Positions 41,383 through 49,063 of a stretch of 64,000 nt of DNA are shown here, in pieces. This DNA comes from Brevibacillus antibioticus. GTDB lineage: Bacteria; Bacillota; Bacilli; Brevibacillales; Brevibacillaceae. Both the position numbers and the translations under genes were made by a program. Each line of letters opens with the position of its first letter. Position 1 is the first letter of the stretch. Below the pieces are notes generated by a model. It saw only the letters and a list, made by a program, of their open reading frames with translations, ran no database searches and was not told the origin of the DNA. The stretch spans positions 60,001 through 124,000 of the forward strand of contig NZ_SZNK01000001.1 of assembly GCF_005217615.1 (NCBI RefSeq). Reading direction: 5' to 3'.

Positions 41383-41634
41383 GGAATCGATTTAGGACGA
41401 AGTCCTAGACTCTTTGAACGAAGTCAGCTATTGAACACCGTCAGCGCTCTCGAAAAGGTACAGAAGTTGCAACGACAGCTTATCGGTATCCTAGACGAAA
41501 AAGACAGACGGAAACTCGAAATGGATCAGCGTCGCTTGTTTGGTGAGAGCGAAGACGAACAGGAAGAAGACGACGGCTTCATGGAGGCGCTGGATGGAAA
41601 AGTGCAGGAAATTTGGGGCGATTTTACGTAACAG
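41383..41634 (+). pseudogene. C-terminal fragment resembling a PBSX-type phage terminase small subunit
   Basis: An open frame without start for its first part (LGRSPRLFERSQLLNTVSALEKVQKLQRQLIG split, then KDRRKLEMDQRRLFGE) ends in an acidic DDGFMEALDGKVQEIWGDFT tail. The basic coiled segment followed by an acidic DDGF-EAL-W tail resembles the end of XtmA-like small terminases. No ribosome-binding site. Assigned from memory of the family, so moderate confidence at best. Confidence 0.35.
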
Positions 41635-41639
41635 AAAAC

Positions 41640-41820
41640 GGGATGTGGCTAACTTGAGGGAGAAGGGTTTATGACCTCTTTTAGATATGAGGATACCCCC
41701 CTGTTAAGAAACAATACCAATGTAGCTGTCAGGTCAATAGTATTGCGGCCTCAAAGGGGCTTAGTCCGAATGAACTTTCCAGTATAGTAAGAGGAGGTAA
41801 ACATCTCTTGCGAGATTGAC
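41640..41820. other. Intergenic region with one doubtful short ORF
   Basis: An ATG at 41671 after GAGGGAGAAGG opens a 38-residue frame ending at 41787. It has no recognisable relatives and I do not call it as a gene. Confidence 0.25.
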
Positions 41821-41823
41821 TTA

Positions 41824-42186
41824 CTATTTGGGCCAAATAAGAAGTTTATTTGCGGTCGTGTCCCCTTGCAAGTAAACTTCTTTTATTTTTCCATAGTTAT
41901 TATCTAATGATATATCAATTTTACTACTTCGTTTTTGGAATGATACTAAGCTACTTTTAATTTTTATATAGAGTGTTTCATTTTGATAAACAACCTCATG
42001 ACCATTAACTTGATCACCACTACTTGCCAAATTTCCTTTAAAAGTGATTAAATCATTCGTTACATTAACGTCATCAACCAATATGTTTTGAGGATTTACT
42101 GTATTACTTAGGATCTTATTACTCAACACCACACAAAACACCACTAATATTAGTATTGCTGATACCCAAATTAATTTCTTTTTCAA
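41824..42186 (-). CDS. Small membrane-anchored or secreted hypothetical protein
   Basis: A 120-residue protein with one N-terminal hydrophobic segment (LIWVSAILILVVFCVVLS) and an extracellular beta-rich part. TTG start with GAGGTGGAG upstream. The gene is markedly AT-rich compared with its surroundings, as is the next gene on the same strand, which suggests joint acquisition. I do not recognise a family. Confidence 0.6.
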   Translation of the reverse strand: MKKKLIWVSAILILVVFCVVLSNKILSNTVNPQNILVDDVNVTNDLITFKGNLASSGDQVNGHEVVYQNETLYIKIKSSLVSFQKRSSKIDISLDNNYGKIKEVYLQGDTTANKLLIWPK

Positions 42187-42315
42187 ATTAACTCCACCTC
42201 GCTTTTAAGTGTGATTGGAAAAACGAAGGTTATAAAAGAATACTTTCTTAAATACAATCTTCGTTTTCGCATTTATTTCCCTCTTTAGTTAAGTGTAAGA
42301 GTATAGTGTTTGGTT

Positions 42316-43023
42316 TTAAAACTCTGTGCTTCTTTGAGGACCTTTTTTAGGATGCTCATAATATACCTTATAGTCATATGGAACTGGCTTACCTTCTTGA
42401 TATCCTTTCTTTGAAGCAATCGATTCGCCTAATGACGCTGGGTTATCAGGAGAGCCATCGGATACTTTTTTTGATTTTGGGGCAACTTTATTCCAAATGC
42501 GACTTGAGAAACTTGCGCAATTATTTGTAAGACCCCATTCATTATTTTTTAATATTACCTCGTTAATAGTATTAAGCTCGGACTTAGTGATTTCCATGCT
42601 CAAAGACACCCTTGGCTTGTAAGCATCATACTTGTAAATATAATATGATTCTAAGTTGTACCATACACCCTCATGTTCATCTTTATTTCCCCAAGTTCCG
42701 ATGGAGACGGTTCTTCCTGGAGCGATGTTTGTAAGATTACCAACTGTAATGTCTTTTGTACCAGTATTTTCAATCGTTAAAAATGAATGAACACCTGTAG
42801 AACCAGAACTTCCTGTACCATCATCAGATGGATCTGAATAAATTGTTAAAACTGCGTAGGAGTCTGGGCCAGTGCCAAGCGGTTCAATAGAAGATGCTAA
42901 TTCAGTTAATTCTGCTTCCGTGGTAGTAGATTTTGTAAATGCCGACAAAGGAGTTATTACCCCGAAAACGGTGAGTGCTACTAATAAAAATAGCATGCTA
43001 ATCCTATTTGTTAGAAGCTTCAT
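42316..43023 (-). CDS. Secreted permuted papain-like/NlpC-type protein
   Basis: A 235-residue exported protein. A signal peptide (LFLLVALTVFGVITPLSAF) is followed by a domain with GVHSFLTIENTGT (candidate catalytic His) ahead of NNCASFSSRIWN (candidate nucleophile Cys). The His-before-Cys order fits the circularly permuted papain-like fold seen in YiiX/DUF4105-type peptidases or amidases. GGGAGGAC precedes the ATG. It is AT-rich and upstream of the small secreted protein gene in the same direction. Confidence 0.6.
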   Translation of the reverse strand: MKLLTNRISMLFLLVALTVFGVITPLSAFTKSTTTEAELTELASSIEPLGTGPDSYAVLTIYSDPSDDGTGSSGSTGVHSFLTIENTGTKDITVGNLTNIAPGRTVSIGTWGNKDEHEGVWYNLESYYIYKYDAYKPRVSLSMEITKSELNTINEVILKNNEWGLTNNCASFSSRIWNKVAPKSKKVSDGSPDNPASLGESIASKKGYQEGKPVPYDYKVYYEHPKKGPQRSTEF

Positions 43024-43143
43024 TTTAGTCCTCCCTAAACGATTTATGTTAAAATTTGTAAATTAATTATGATTATAGAATATATTATATTTTTACAAAA
43101 TACTATCATTTTTACAAAAGTAAGGAGGTGAGCTTTGAAATAG

Positions 43144-43275
43144 ATGATCAAAATTAAGCCCGCTTTAATCAAGTATAGTCCTTTATCAAATAAACAACTA
43201 AAGGTGCTGACGATCGTGAGCGGCAGTAATGTAGATGCTCACAAGCTGACAGAAGTTATAGGGAAGCACGTATAG
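43144..43275 (+). pseudogene. Chimeric stub: terminase-large-like start fused to dehydratase-like end
   Basis: Forty-three codons behind a perfect AAGGAGGTGA site. The first 20 residues (ALIKYSPLSNKQLKVLT) resemble the start of PBSX-type terminase large subunits. The rest (TIVSGSNVDAHKLTEVIGKHV) resembles the end of catabolic threonine-dehydratase-like proteins (VSGGNID motif). It looks like a deletion junction between two genes. Both assignments are from short stretches. Confidence 0.35.
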
Positions 43276-43328
43276 GGTATCGGTTGAACATAGAGCCACT
43301 CTCGGCTACACTTTTTCTAACAGAGGTT

Positions 43329-43351
43329 GTTCAAAAAGCGACTTTTTGAAC
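43329..43351. repeat. Collapsed palindrome related to the 22.4-kb repeat
   Basis: GTTCAAAAAG and CTTTTTGAAC are separated by only CGA. The arms equal those of the 168-bp element at 22394-22561, so this looks like a copy that lost its interior. Confidence 0.7.
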
Positions 43352-43404
43352 ACGCACTTACACGAAGAATGGGTGTCGTTCGGTGAGGGAGTGGATAATC
43401 AATC

Positions 43405-44285
43405 ATGGAGTTACGCAATCTGAAGACATTTCAGGTCGTTGCCGAGCATTTGAATTTGACGAAGGCTGCAGAGCAACTCGGATACAGCCAGCCTACAATT
43501 ACACTCCAGATTTAAGCATTGGAGCGGGAGCTGGGACATCCTTTGCTCAATCGGGTAGGCAAGCGCACGTTTTTGACACCGGCCGGAAAAATAGTGAAAC
43601 AACATACGGATCAGCTTTTCTACGTTCTCCAGCACATGGTGGAGGGACTTAATCACTTAGACATGCCTGTAGGACCGCTGGTTGTGGCGGCCCCGGAGTT
43701 TTATTGCATCCAATACATGCCCCAAATTCTGAAAGCATATGTAGGGACACATCCACAGGTCAATCTGCAGGTGATTTCATGCACCAGTCAGGAGACTTTG
43801 AAAAAAATCCAAGCCCACGAGGCGGATATCGGGATCATTGCGGGCACCACCTCGCAACCAGGTATTCATTCCAGTATCGTGGACTTAGAACAATTCACCT
43901 TGATTGCTTCTCCTGATTTGATGCAGGACAAAACACTGGCAGACGCACTCGTGACCTTTCCTTTTTTGTCTTATCAGGAGGGGTGCAATCTTGATGAATT
44001 TATTACCCAATGCCTGTTGGAGTTAAACTATATCCCACCCTCTGTCATTAAATGTAGCAGCGAAGAAACGATCAAACGGTCAGTCCTGAATCAAGCAGGC
44101 ATAGCCCTGCTCAGTAAGGTTCTCGTGGAAAAAGAGCTTCGAACAGGAGAACTAATGGAACTGTACCGCTTTCCAAGAAAGCAGAAACATCGCTGGTCTG
44201 TCTGGGGCGCCGAATAGAAGAACCTGCAATCCAGACCTTCATGGAACTGGTCAAAGACATCTGGTTATCCGTAAGAGAAGAGTAG
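43405..44285 (+). pseudogene. LysR-family regulator with a nonsense mutation and a frameshift
   Basis: The frame opens with MELRNLKTFQVVAEHLNLTKAAEQLGYSQPTITLQI (split here) and meets TAA at 43513, where family members have CAA/CAG (Q) before ALERELG. It then continues intact through the effector-binding domain to 44217. A one-base deletion near 44199 shifts the true tail (IEEPAIQTFMELVKDIW) into another frame ending at 44285. Two independent lesions in a 293-codon gene indicate a pseudogene. A shortened product from a TTG at 43519 would lack the HTH. Confidence 0.82.
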
Positions 44286-44509
44286 TCATGACAAGGGGCT
44301 GAGTCTGACGTTTATACGTTTGAATATAGGGGCAAATTGTCTCTTGGAAACAATATTTTCTTCTTGCTCCTCTAGAGTGAGGGTTGTTTGCGTGATATAA
44401 TTTTGATTTCTTTCATTTTGGACAGCCCCCTTTCCCATTTCGTTTCTGTATGGAACGGCAATGATAGTGTAAAATGACAGAAGGTAAGAGAAATAGGAGA
44501 TGACAACAA

Positions 44510-44788
44510 ATGAGTAAGCAAGTAAACGAAACCGAACTCGTTTCGCATGTAGCTACGAAAACAAAAGTAGACCCGGAAAAAATCAGGATCGTACTCAAGC
44601 ATGAGCAAGCGTACATGAACAGTGCGAAGACAGATGCAAAAGGTGATGTCGACGTTGATTTTGATGATCTCGTAGATTACGTCATGGGTAAGTCAGATGT
44701 GAAGCTGGATGAGATCACCGTCGAGAAGATCCTGGATGTAGAGATGGAATACTTGATTAAAAAAGGAGTCGCTGGATACATAGACTAA
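44510..44788 (+). CDS. Small acidic hypothetical protein
   Basis: A 92-residue protein, mostly helical: NETELVSHVATKTKVDPEKIRIVLKHEQAYM followed by an acidic GDVDVDFDDLVDYVMG and a C-terminal helix. The first part looks like a helix-turn-helix or HU-like opening, but I cannot assign a family. TAGGAGAT precedes the ATG at good spacing, and a terminator follows, so it appears to be expressed. Confidence 0.65.
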   Translation: MSKQVNETELVSHVATKTKVDPEKIRIVLKHEQAYMNSAKTDAKGDVDVDFDDLVDYVMGKSDVKLDEITVEKILDVEMEYLIKKGVAGYID

Positions 44789-44825
44789 TAAAGGACGTCT
44801 GGTTATCAGGAAAAGAAGAGTAGTA
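44789..44825 (+). pseudogene. 37-bp fragment similar to the end of the LysR pseudogene
   Basis: The sequence encodes IKDVWLSGKEE-stop and closely matches the last codons of the LysR pseudogene (VKDIWLSVREE-stop, ending 44285). It suggests a second LysR copy or a duplication whose body was lost. Confidence 0.4.
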
Positions 44826-44829
44826 TTCC

Positions 44830-44868
44830 AAGCACATTTCCCTTGTCGAGGGTGATGTGCTTTTTTAT
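44830..44868 (+). terminator. Rho-independent terminator
   Basis: AAGCACAT (44830-44837) pairs with ATGTGCTT with an inner CCCTTG/CGAGGG stem, followed by a T-run. Confidence 0.8.
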
Positions 44869-44913
44869 TTTCACAACGCAAAAGGGTAATCATGGTAAAT
44901 CTGAAAGACAGTG

Positions 44914-45432
44914 GCTGCGGTGGGGAGAAGAATATTTCCAGTCTAGGCTCAGTGCTCCGTCCCTCAGGGAAGTATGGACTGCCCGCTCCGAAGGGATTCG
45001 CGGGGAAACGCAAAAGTGGTAGCCGCTACGTCGCATAGGCACGGTTGCGTTTCTTTTGCCCGCGAATCCCTTCTCCGCTCGGTAGGACTCCACAAGTCGC
45101 TACGTCTGGAAATATTCTTCTCTGGCGTAACTTCTCGCATTCTTCAATCTTTTACGTCGTGAAAAGATCGGTAAACACGAAATGTTCGTAGAGGAAACAG
45201 GAGAAATAAGCGAAGATCTTTGGTACACCGACCGAGACTCCATGCAAAAAGCGAAACAAGCTCTTAAGCGTCCACCTCTGAAACACATCCTGAATGGACC
45301 ACTTTGGACGCGGTTTCGCTTTTTGCATGGAGTCGGGCAGTGAATCCCTCAGCGGGTGGGACAAGAATCTGAGCGTTTTCTCCTGTTTCCTCGCCAACAC
45401 TACAGCAACAACTCAAGGTCTCTAAATATGCA
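44914..45432. repeat. 518-bp tandem hairpin unit, copy 1
   Basis: First of three tandem units. Each has two large hairpins. Hairpin I: GAGAAGAATATTTCCAG (44925-44941) with 45106-45122, and inside it GAAGGGATTCGCGGG (44990-45004) with 45059-45073, then AAACGCAA/TTGCGTTT. Hairpin II: GAGGAAACAGGAGAAA (45191-45206) with 45377-45392, and inside it CTCCATGCAAAAAGCGAAAC (45238-45257) with 45313-45332, then GCGTCCA/TGGACGC. Reading frames inside are by-products of the palindromes. Confidence 0.88.
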
Positions 45433-45950
45433 GCTACGGTGGGGAGAAGAATATTTCCAGTCTAGGCTCCAGGCTCCGTCCTGCTGGGGGCTGAGTCTGC
45501 CCGCTCCGAAGGGATTCGCGGGGAAACGCAAAAGTGGTAGCCGCTACGTCGCATGGGCACGGTTGCGTCTCTTTTGCCCGCGAATCCCTTCTCCGCTCGG
45601 TAGGACTCCACAAGTCGCTACGTCTGGAAATATTCTTCTCTGGCGTAACTTCTCGCATTCTTCAATCTTTTACGTCGTTAAAAGATCGGTAAACACGAAA
45701 TGCTCGTAGAGGAAACAGGAGAAAATAGCGAAGATCTTTGGTACACCGACCGAGACTCCATGCAAAAAGCGAAACACGCTCTTAAGCGTCCACCTCTGAA
45801 ACACATCCTGAATGGACCACTTTGGACGCGGTTTCGCTTTTTGCATGGAGTCGGGCAGTGAATCCCTCAGCGGGTGGGACAAGAATCTGAGTGTTTTCTC
45901 CTGTTTCCTCCCCAGCACTACAGAAACAACTCAAGGTCTCTAAATGTGCA
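45433..45950. repeat. 518-bp tandem hairpin unit, copy 2
   Basis: Nearly identical to copy 1, offset by 519 bp. Differences are scattered single bases. Both hairpins are intact. Confidence 0.88.
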
Positions 45951-46442
45951 GCTACGGTGGGGAGAAGAATATTTCCAGTCTAGGCTCCAGGCTCCGTCCC
46001 GCTGAGGGTTGAGACTGTCCGCTCCGAAGGGATTCGCGGGGAAACGCAAAAGTGGTAGCCGCTACGTCGCATGGGCACGGTTGCGTTTCTTTTGCCCGCG
46101 AATCCCTTCTCCGCTCGGTAGGACTCCACAAGTCGCTACGTCTGGAAATATTCTTCTCTGTCGTAACTGAACACGTTCTTCGTTCTTTTAAGGCTTTTAA
46201 AACCCGAGTAACACGAAAAGCTCGTAGAGGAAACAGGAGAAAACAGCGAAGATCTTTGGTACACCGACCGAGACGGAATGCAAAAAGCGAAACACGATTC
46301 TTAAGCGTCCACCTCTGAAACACATCTTGAAAGGACCACTTTGGACGCGGTTTCGCTTTTTGCATGGAGGCGGGCAGTGAATCCCTCAGCGGGTGGGACA
46401 AGAATCTGAGCGTTTTCTCCTGTTTCCTCCCCACCACAACAG
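45951..46442. repeat. 518-bp tandem hairpin unit, copy 3 (diverged)
   Basis: Same two hairpins. It differs most in the linker between them, where copies 1-2 have ATCTTTTAC-GTC-GTGAAAAGAT-type pairing and copy 3 has TTTTAAGGCTTTTAAAA, again self-complementary. It ends about 25 bp shorter than the others. Confidence 0.85.
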
Positions 46443-46527
46443 CGTGAAGATCATTTTTAGTAATATTTAACAAGGAATACGCATACTAAAAAACCCAAAA
46501 AATATCTGAAAGACAAATGTAAATTGT

Positions 46528-46557
46528 TTGACTATTGGTAGTCGCCATGTCTATAAT
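46528..46557 (+). promoter_or_regulatory. Sigma-A promoter of the ROK-led operon
   Basis: TTGACT (46528-46533), an 18-base spacer and TATAAT (46552-46557). Confidence 0.78.
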
Positions 46558-46569
46558 TTGGTTATCTTT

Positions 46570-46588
46570 GTTAGTAATGTTAACTAAC
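46570..46588. promoter_or_regulatory. Candidate operator of the ROK repressor
   Basis: GTTAGT-N7-ACTAAC is a perfect 6-bp inverted repeat just downstream of the -10, spanning the early transcribed region. The TTAGT/ACTAA arms recall XylR-type ROK operators. This points to autorepression. Confidence 0.6.
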
Positions 46589-46611
46589 TGTGTGGCGGTG
46601 ATCGACTAAGC

Positions 46612-47790
46612 GTGCAAGCTCCTAAAAAAACAGGTAACAGCAAACTCGTGAAAAAACTGAATAAAGAAGAAGTATTGCAGCAGGTCGTCTTGCACGGGCA
46701 GATTTCCCGCGCGGATATTTCCAAACAGACACAGCTCAGCCGTCCATGTGTTTCCGCCCTCGTAGATGAAATGATCCAGGAAGGACTCCTGCAAGAAGTA
46801 GGAATGGGTGATTCCAAAGGAGGCCGCAAGCCGATTTTGTTGGAGTACAACTACCAGGCGTACGCCATAGCCGGTGCGATTTTTGAAGGCTCTACCTTGG
46901 ATATGGCCATTGCAGATATGAAAGGTGAGTTCTTGGCTCGCTATCGCAAACGGCTGGCACAACCAGCAAATGGCGAAACCGTCATCGAAGATTTGGCGGC
47001 TGGACTGGATCGCTTGTTGCGTGAAAGCGGCATCCCGCGAGAGCGCCTGCTCGGAATGGGCGTCGGCTTGCAAGGGGTCACACAGCGTGGCAGTGGAACC
47101 GTCAGCTTTTCACCCAGCACGGGGTGGATGGGTTCACCGATTCAGCAGACCATCGAAGCGCGACTCGGACTGCCCGTCATTATCGACAATGACGTGAATA
47201 TGATGACACTGGGCGAGTACGTCCGTGGAGCAGGGGTCGGCCATACCAACGTTGTCTACATGTACGTAGGGACGGGGATTGGGGCCGGGATCATTTTGGA
47301 TGGACAGTTTTATCGGGGGAGTCGTGAGGCAGCAGGAGAAATCGGCTTCATGATGATCGGCCCGGTACATAATCGCTCGAATGGCGCGTCAGGTGTGTTT
47401 GAGACGCATTATTCGATCCCAGGCATCCAAGAGCAGGCTAAGGGATTTCTCTCTGACCTTCAGGAAGGGTCGAGTGTCATAGAAGAGCTGATCCGGCACG
47501 CCAAACATAATGCAGAAGCAAAGGAGCTTCTTGCGGATGTGTATCGACATTGGGCGTACGGTATGGCGAACATCATCAGTATTTTGAACCCGGAAATATT
47601 GATCCTGAGCGGGGAGATGGTCCACGTCGATGGTGAAGGGGTGAAGCAAATTCACGAATGGCTGAGAGAATGGGTGCCCGAGGTGCCTAGTCTCGAAAAA
47701 GCGAGTCTGGGGGAGCGAGCTGGTTTAATTGGTGCTGTCCACAGTGTTTTGGAAGCGTTTCCTTTTACACGACTGCTTGAGAAAGAGTGA
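46612..47790 (+). CDS. ROK family transcriptional repressor
   Basis: A 392-residue NagC/XylR-type protein. An N-terminal winged helix (LQQVVLHGQISRADISKQTQLSRPCVSALVDEMIQEGLL) is joined to a ROK sugar-kinase-like domain (GVGLQGVT, IDNDVNMMTLGEYVRGAG, YVGTGIGAGIILDGQFYRGSREAAGEIG). The usual zinc-binding Cys-rich CxCGxxGCxE motif is missing; the matching region reads PVHNRSNGASGVFET. GTG start with a modest GGCGGTGAT site. It heads the gene set running to 60490 and presumably senses its sugar substrate. Confidence 0.88.
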   Translation: MQAPKKTGNSKLVKKLNKEEVLQQVVLHGQISRADISKQTQLSRPCVSALVDEMIQEGLLQEVGMGDSKGGRKPILLEYNYQAYAIAGAIFEGSTLDMAIADMKGEFLARYRKRLAQPANGETVIEDLAAGLDRLLRESGIPRERLLGMGVGLQGVTQRGSGTVSFSPSTGWMGSPIQQTIEARLGLPVIIDNDVNMMTLGEYVRGAGVGHTNVVYMYVGTGIGAGIILDGQFYRGSREAAGEIGFMMIGPVHNRSNGASGVFETHYSIPGIQEQAKGFLSDLQEGSSVIEELIRHAKHNAEAKELLADVYRHWAYGMANIISILNPEILILSGEMVHVDGEGVKQIHEWLREWVPEVPSLEKASLGERAGLIGAVHSVLEAFPFTRLLEKE

Positions 47791-47814
47791 GAAGAACAAG
47801 AGGGGGAGTTCGTT

Positions 47815-48939
47815 TTGAAGAAGACAACTAGCAAGCTGAAAACATGGATGAAGGGTGTATTTGTCAGCTCCTTGGCCCTGACTGTGGCTGCGTGCGGCAG
47901 TGGAGGACAGGAAGCAAAGCCTGCCGACAACAGCGCTGGCGGCCAATCTGGCGCGGCTGCTCAACCTGCTGATTCATCGGGTGACCCACAAAAACTGGTG
48001 ATTTACACCGGACGAGACAAAAATATTTTTGAAATCGTGTTGCCAAAATTTAAAGAAAAGTACCCGAACATTGAAGTGGATACACTCGAAATGGGTGCGC
48101 AACAAATTTTGGAGCGCGTTCGTGCAGAGAAGGCGAACCCGCAGGCTGACTTCTGGTGGGGTGGTACCCAATCCGCTCTAGCAACAGCGGCTAATGAAGA
48201 TCTGCTTGAGCCTTACAAGCCGACTTTTGCAGACAAGGTTCCAGATTTGTACAAAGATTCGCAAGATCGCTGGTACGGCGAAATGCTTTTGCCAGAGGTC
48301 ATCATGTACAACTCGCAGGTGATGAAGCCAGAAGAAGCGCCGCAAGATTGGGACGAATTGATCGATCCGAAATTCAAAGACAAGATCGTGATCCGAAACG
48401 TACTGCAGTCCGGCACAATGCGTACCATTTATTCTGCAATGATCTTCCGTCAAGGGGCGGATACTCCTGAAAAAGGTTATGAATGGCTGACTAAGCTCGA
48501 TGCCAATACAAAAGAGTACACGCAAGACCCGACAAATCTGTATCTGAAGCTGGATCGCCAAGAGGGCGTCATCTCCTTGTGGAACCTCCAGGACGTTCTG
48601 ATCCAAAGCAAAAAGAACAACCATCCGTATGACTTCATTTATCCGAAGAGCGGGGCACCGATTCTCGTAGACGGCGTGGCTCTGGTAAAAGGCGCGAAAA
48701 ACCTGGATGGTGCGAAAAAGTTCATGGAATTCCTGATGAGTCCTGAAATAGCTGCCCAATTGGCGAAGGAACGCTTCCAGTTCCCATCTCGTACAGACAT
48801 CAGCAAGGACCAGTTGCCAGACTTCATGAAAAATCTCGAGCTGAAGCCAATGGAACTCGATTGGGCTGTCATGGCTGCAAAGGAAAAAGACTGGATGCAG
48901 CATTGGGATGAAAACATCAAGGGCAAAGGCAAGAAGTAA
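47815..48939 (+). CDS. ABC transporter substrate-binding lipoprotein (FbpA/PotD-like)
   Basis: A 374-residue family 1/13-type binding protein with lipobox LTVAAC (Cys27) and a low-complexity linker. LVIYTGRDKNIFEIVLPKFKEKYP, QADFWWGGTQSAL and the C-terminal DGVALVKGAKNLDGAKKFMEFLMSPE are typical of iron(III)/phosphonate/putrescine-type binders. The typical ferric-binding tandem Tyr pair is not evident to me. Given the sugar genes around it, an anionic organic ligand is more likely than iron. TTG start after AGAGGGGGAG. Confidence 0.87.
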   Translation: MKKTTSKLKTWMKGVFVSSLALTVAACGSGGQEAKPADNSAGGQSGAAAQPADSSGDPQKLVIYTGRDKNIFEIVLPKFKEKYPNIEVDTLEMGAQQILERVRAEKANPQADFWWGGTQSALATAANEDLLEPYKPTFADKVPDLYKDSQDRWYGEMLLPEVIMYNSQVMKPEEAPQDWDELIDPKFKDKIVIRNVLQSGTMRTIYSAMIFRQGADTPEKGYEWLTKLDANTKEYTQDPTNLYLKLDRQEGVISLWNLQDVLIQSKKNNHPYDFIYPKSGAPILVDGVALVKGAKNLDGAKKFMEFLMSPEIAAQLAKERFQFPSRTDISKDQLPDFMKNLELKPMELDWAVMAAKEKDWMQHWDENIKGKGKK

Positions 48940-48957
48940 GGGAGATTTGTTCCAAGC

Positions 48958-48996
48958 AGCTAGGCGGGAAGGCGTTGTCCTTTCCGTCTAGTCACT
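48958..48996 (+). terminator. Weak intra-operon hairpin
   Basis: CTAGGCGGGAAGG pairs imperfectly with CCTTTCCGTCTAG. No T-run, so it may stabilise the 3' end of the binding-protein transcript rather than stop transcription. Confidence 0.45.
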
Positions 48997-49063
48997 TATA
49001 GAAGTTGTTTGAAAATGGCCGTCAGCTTGAAATGACTTGCGATGAAGGAGGAAACACAACCCG

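Noticed and set aside
41671-41787. Short 38-residue ORF with a plausible ribosome-binding site
   Set aside because: It has no recognisable similarity and lies in a decay zone, so there is not enough support to call it a gene.
44914-46442. CRISPR-like array
   Set aside because: Units are ~518 bp with no short repeat-spacer pattern and no cas genes nearby.
45152-46473. Recurring 80-170-codon frames with the same peptide in each copy
   Set aside because: The peptide recurs because the 518-bp unit recurs. The frames run through both arms of palindromes and have no ribosome-binding site.
48178-48903. A 241-codon open frame on the minus strand
   Set aside because: It is a mirror of the solute-binding protein gene, with a Cys/Phe-rich composition typical of antisense frames.
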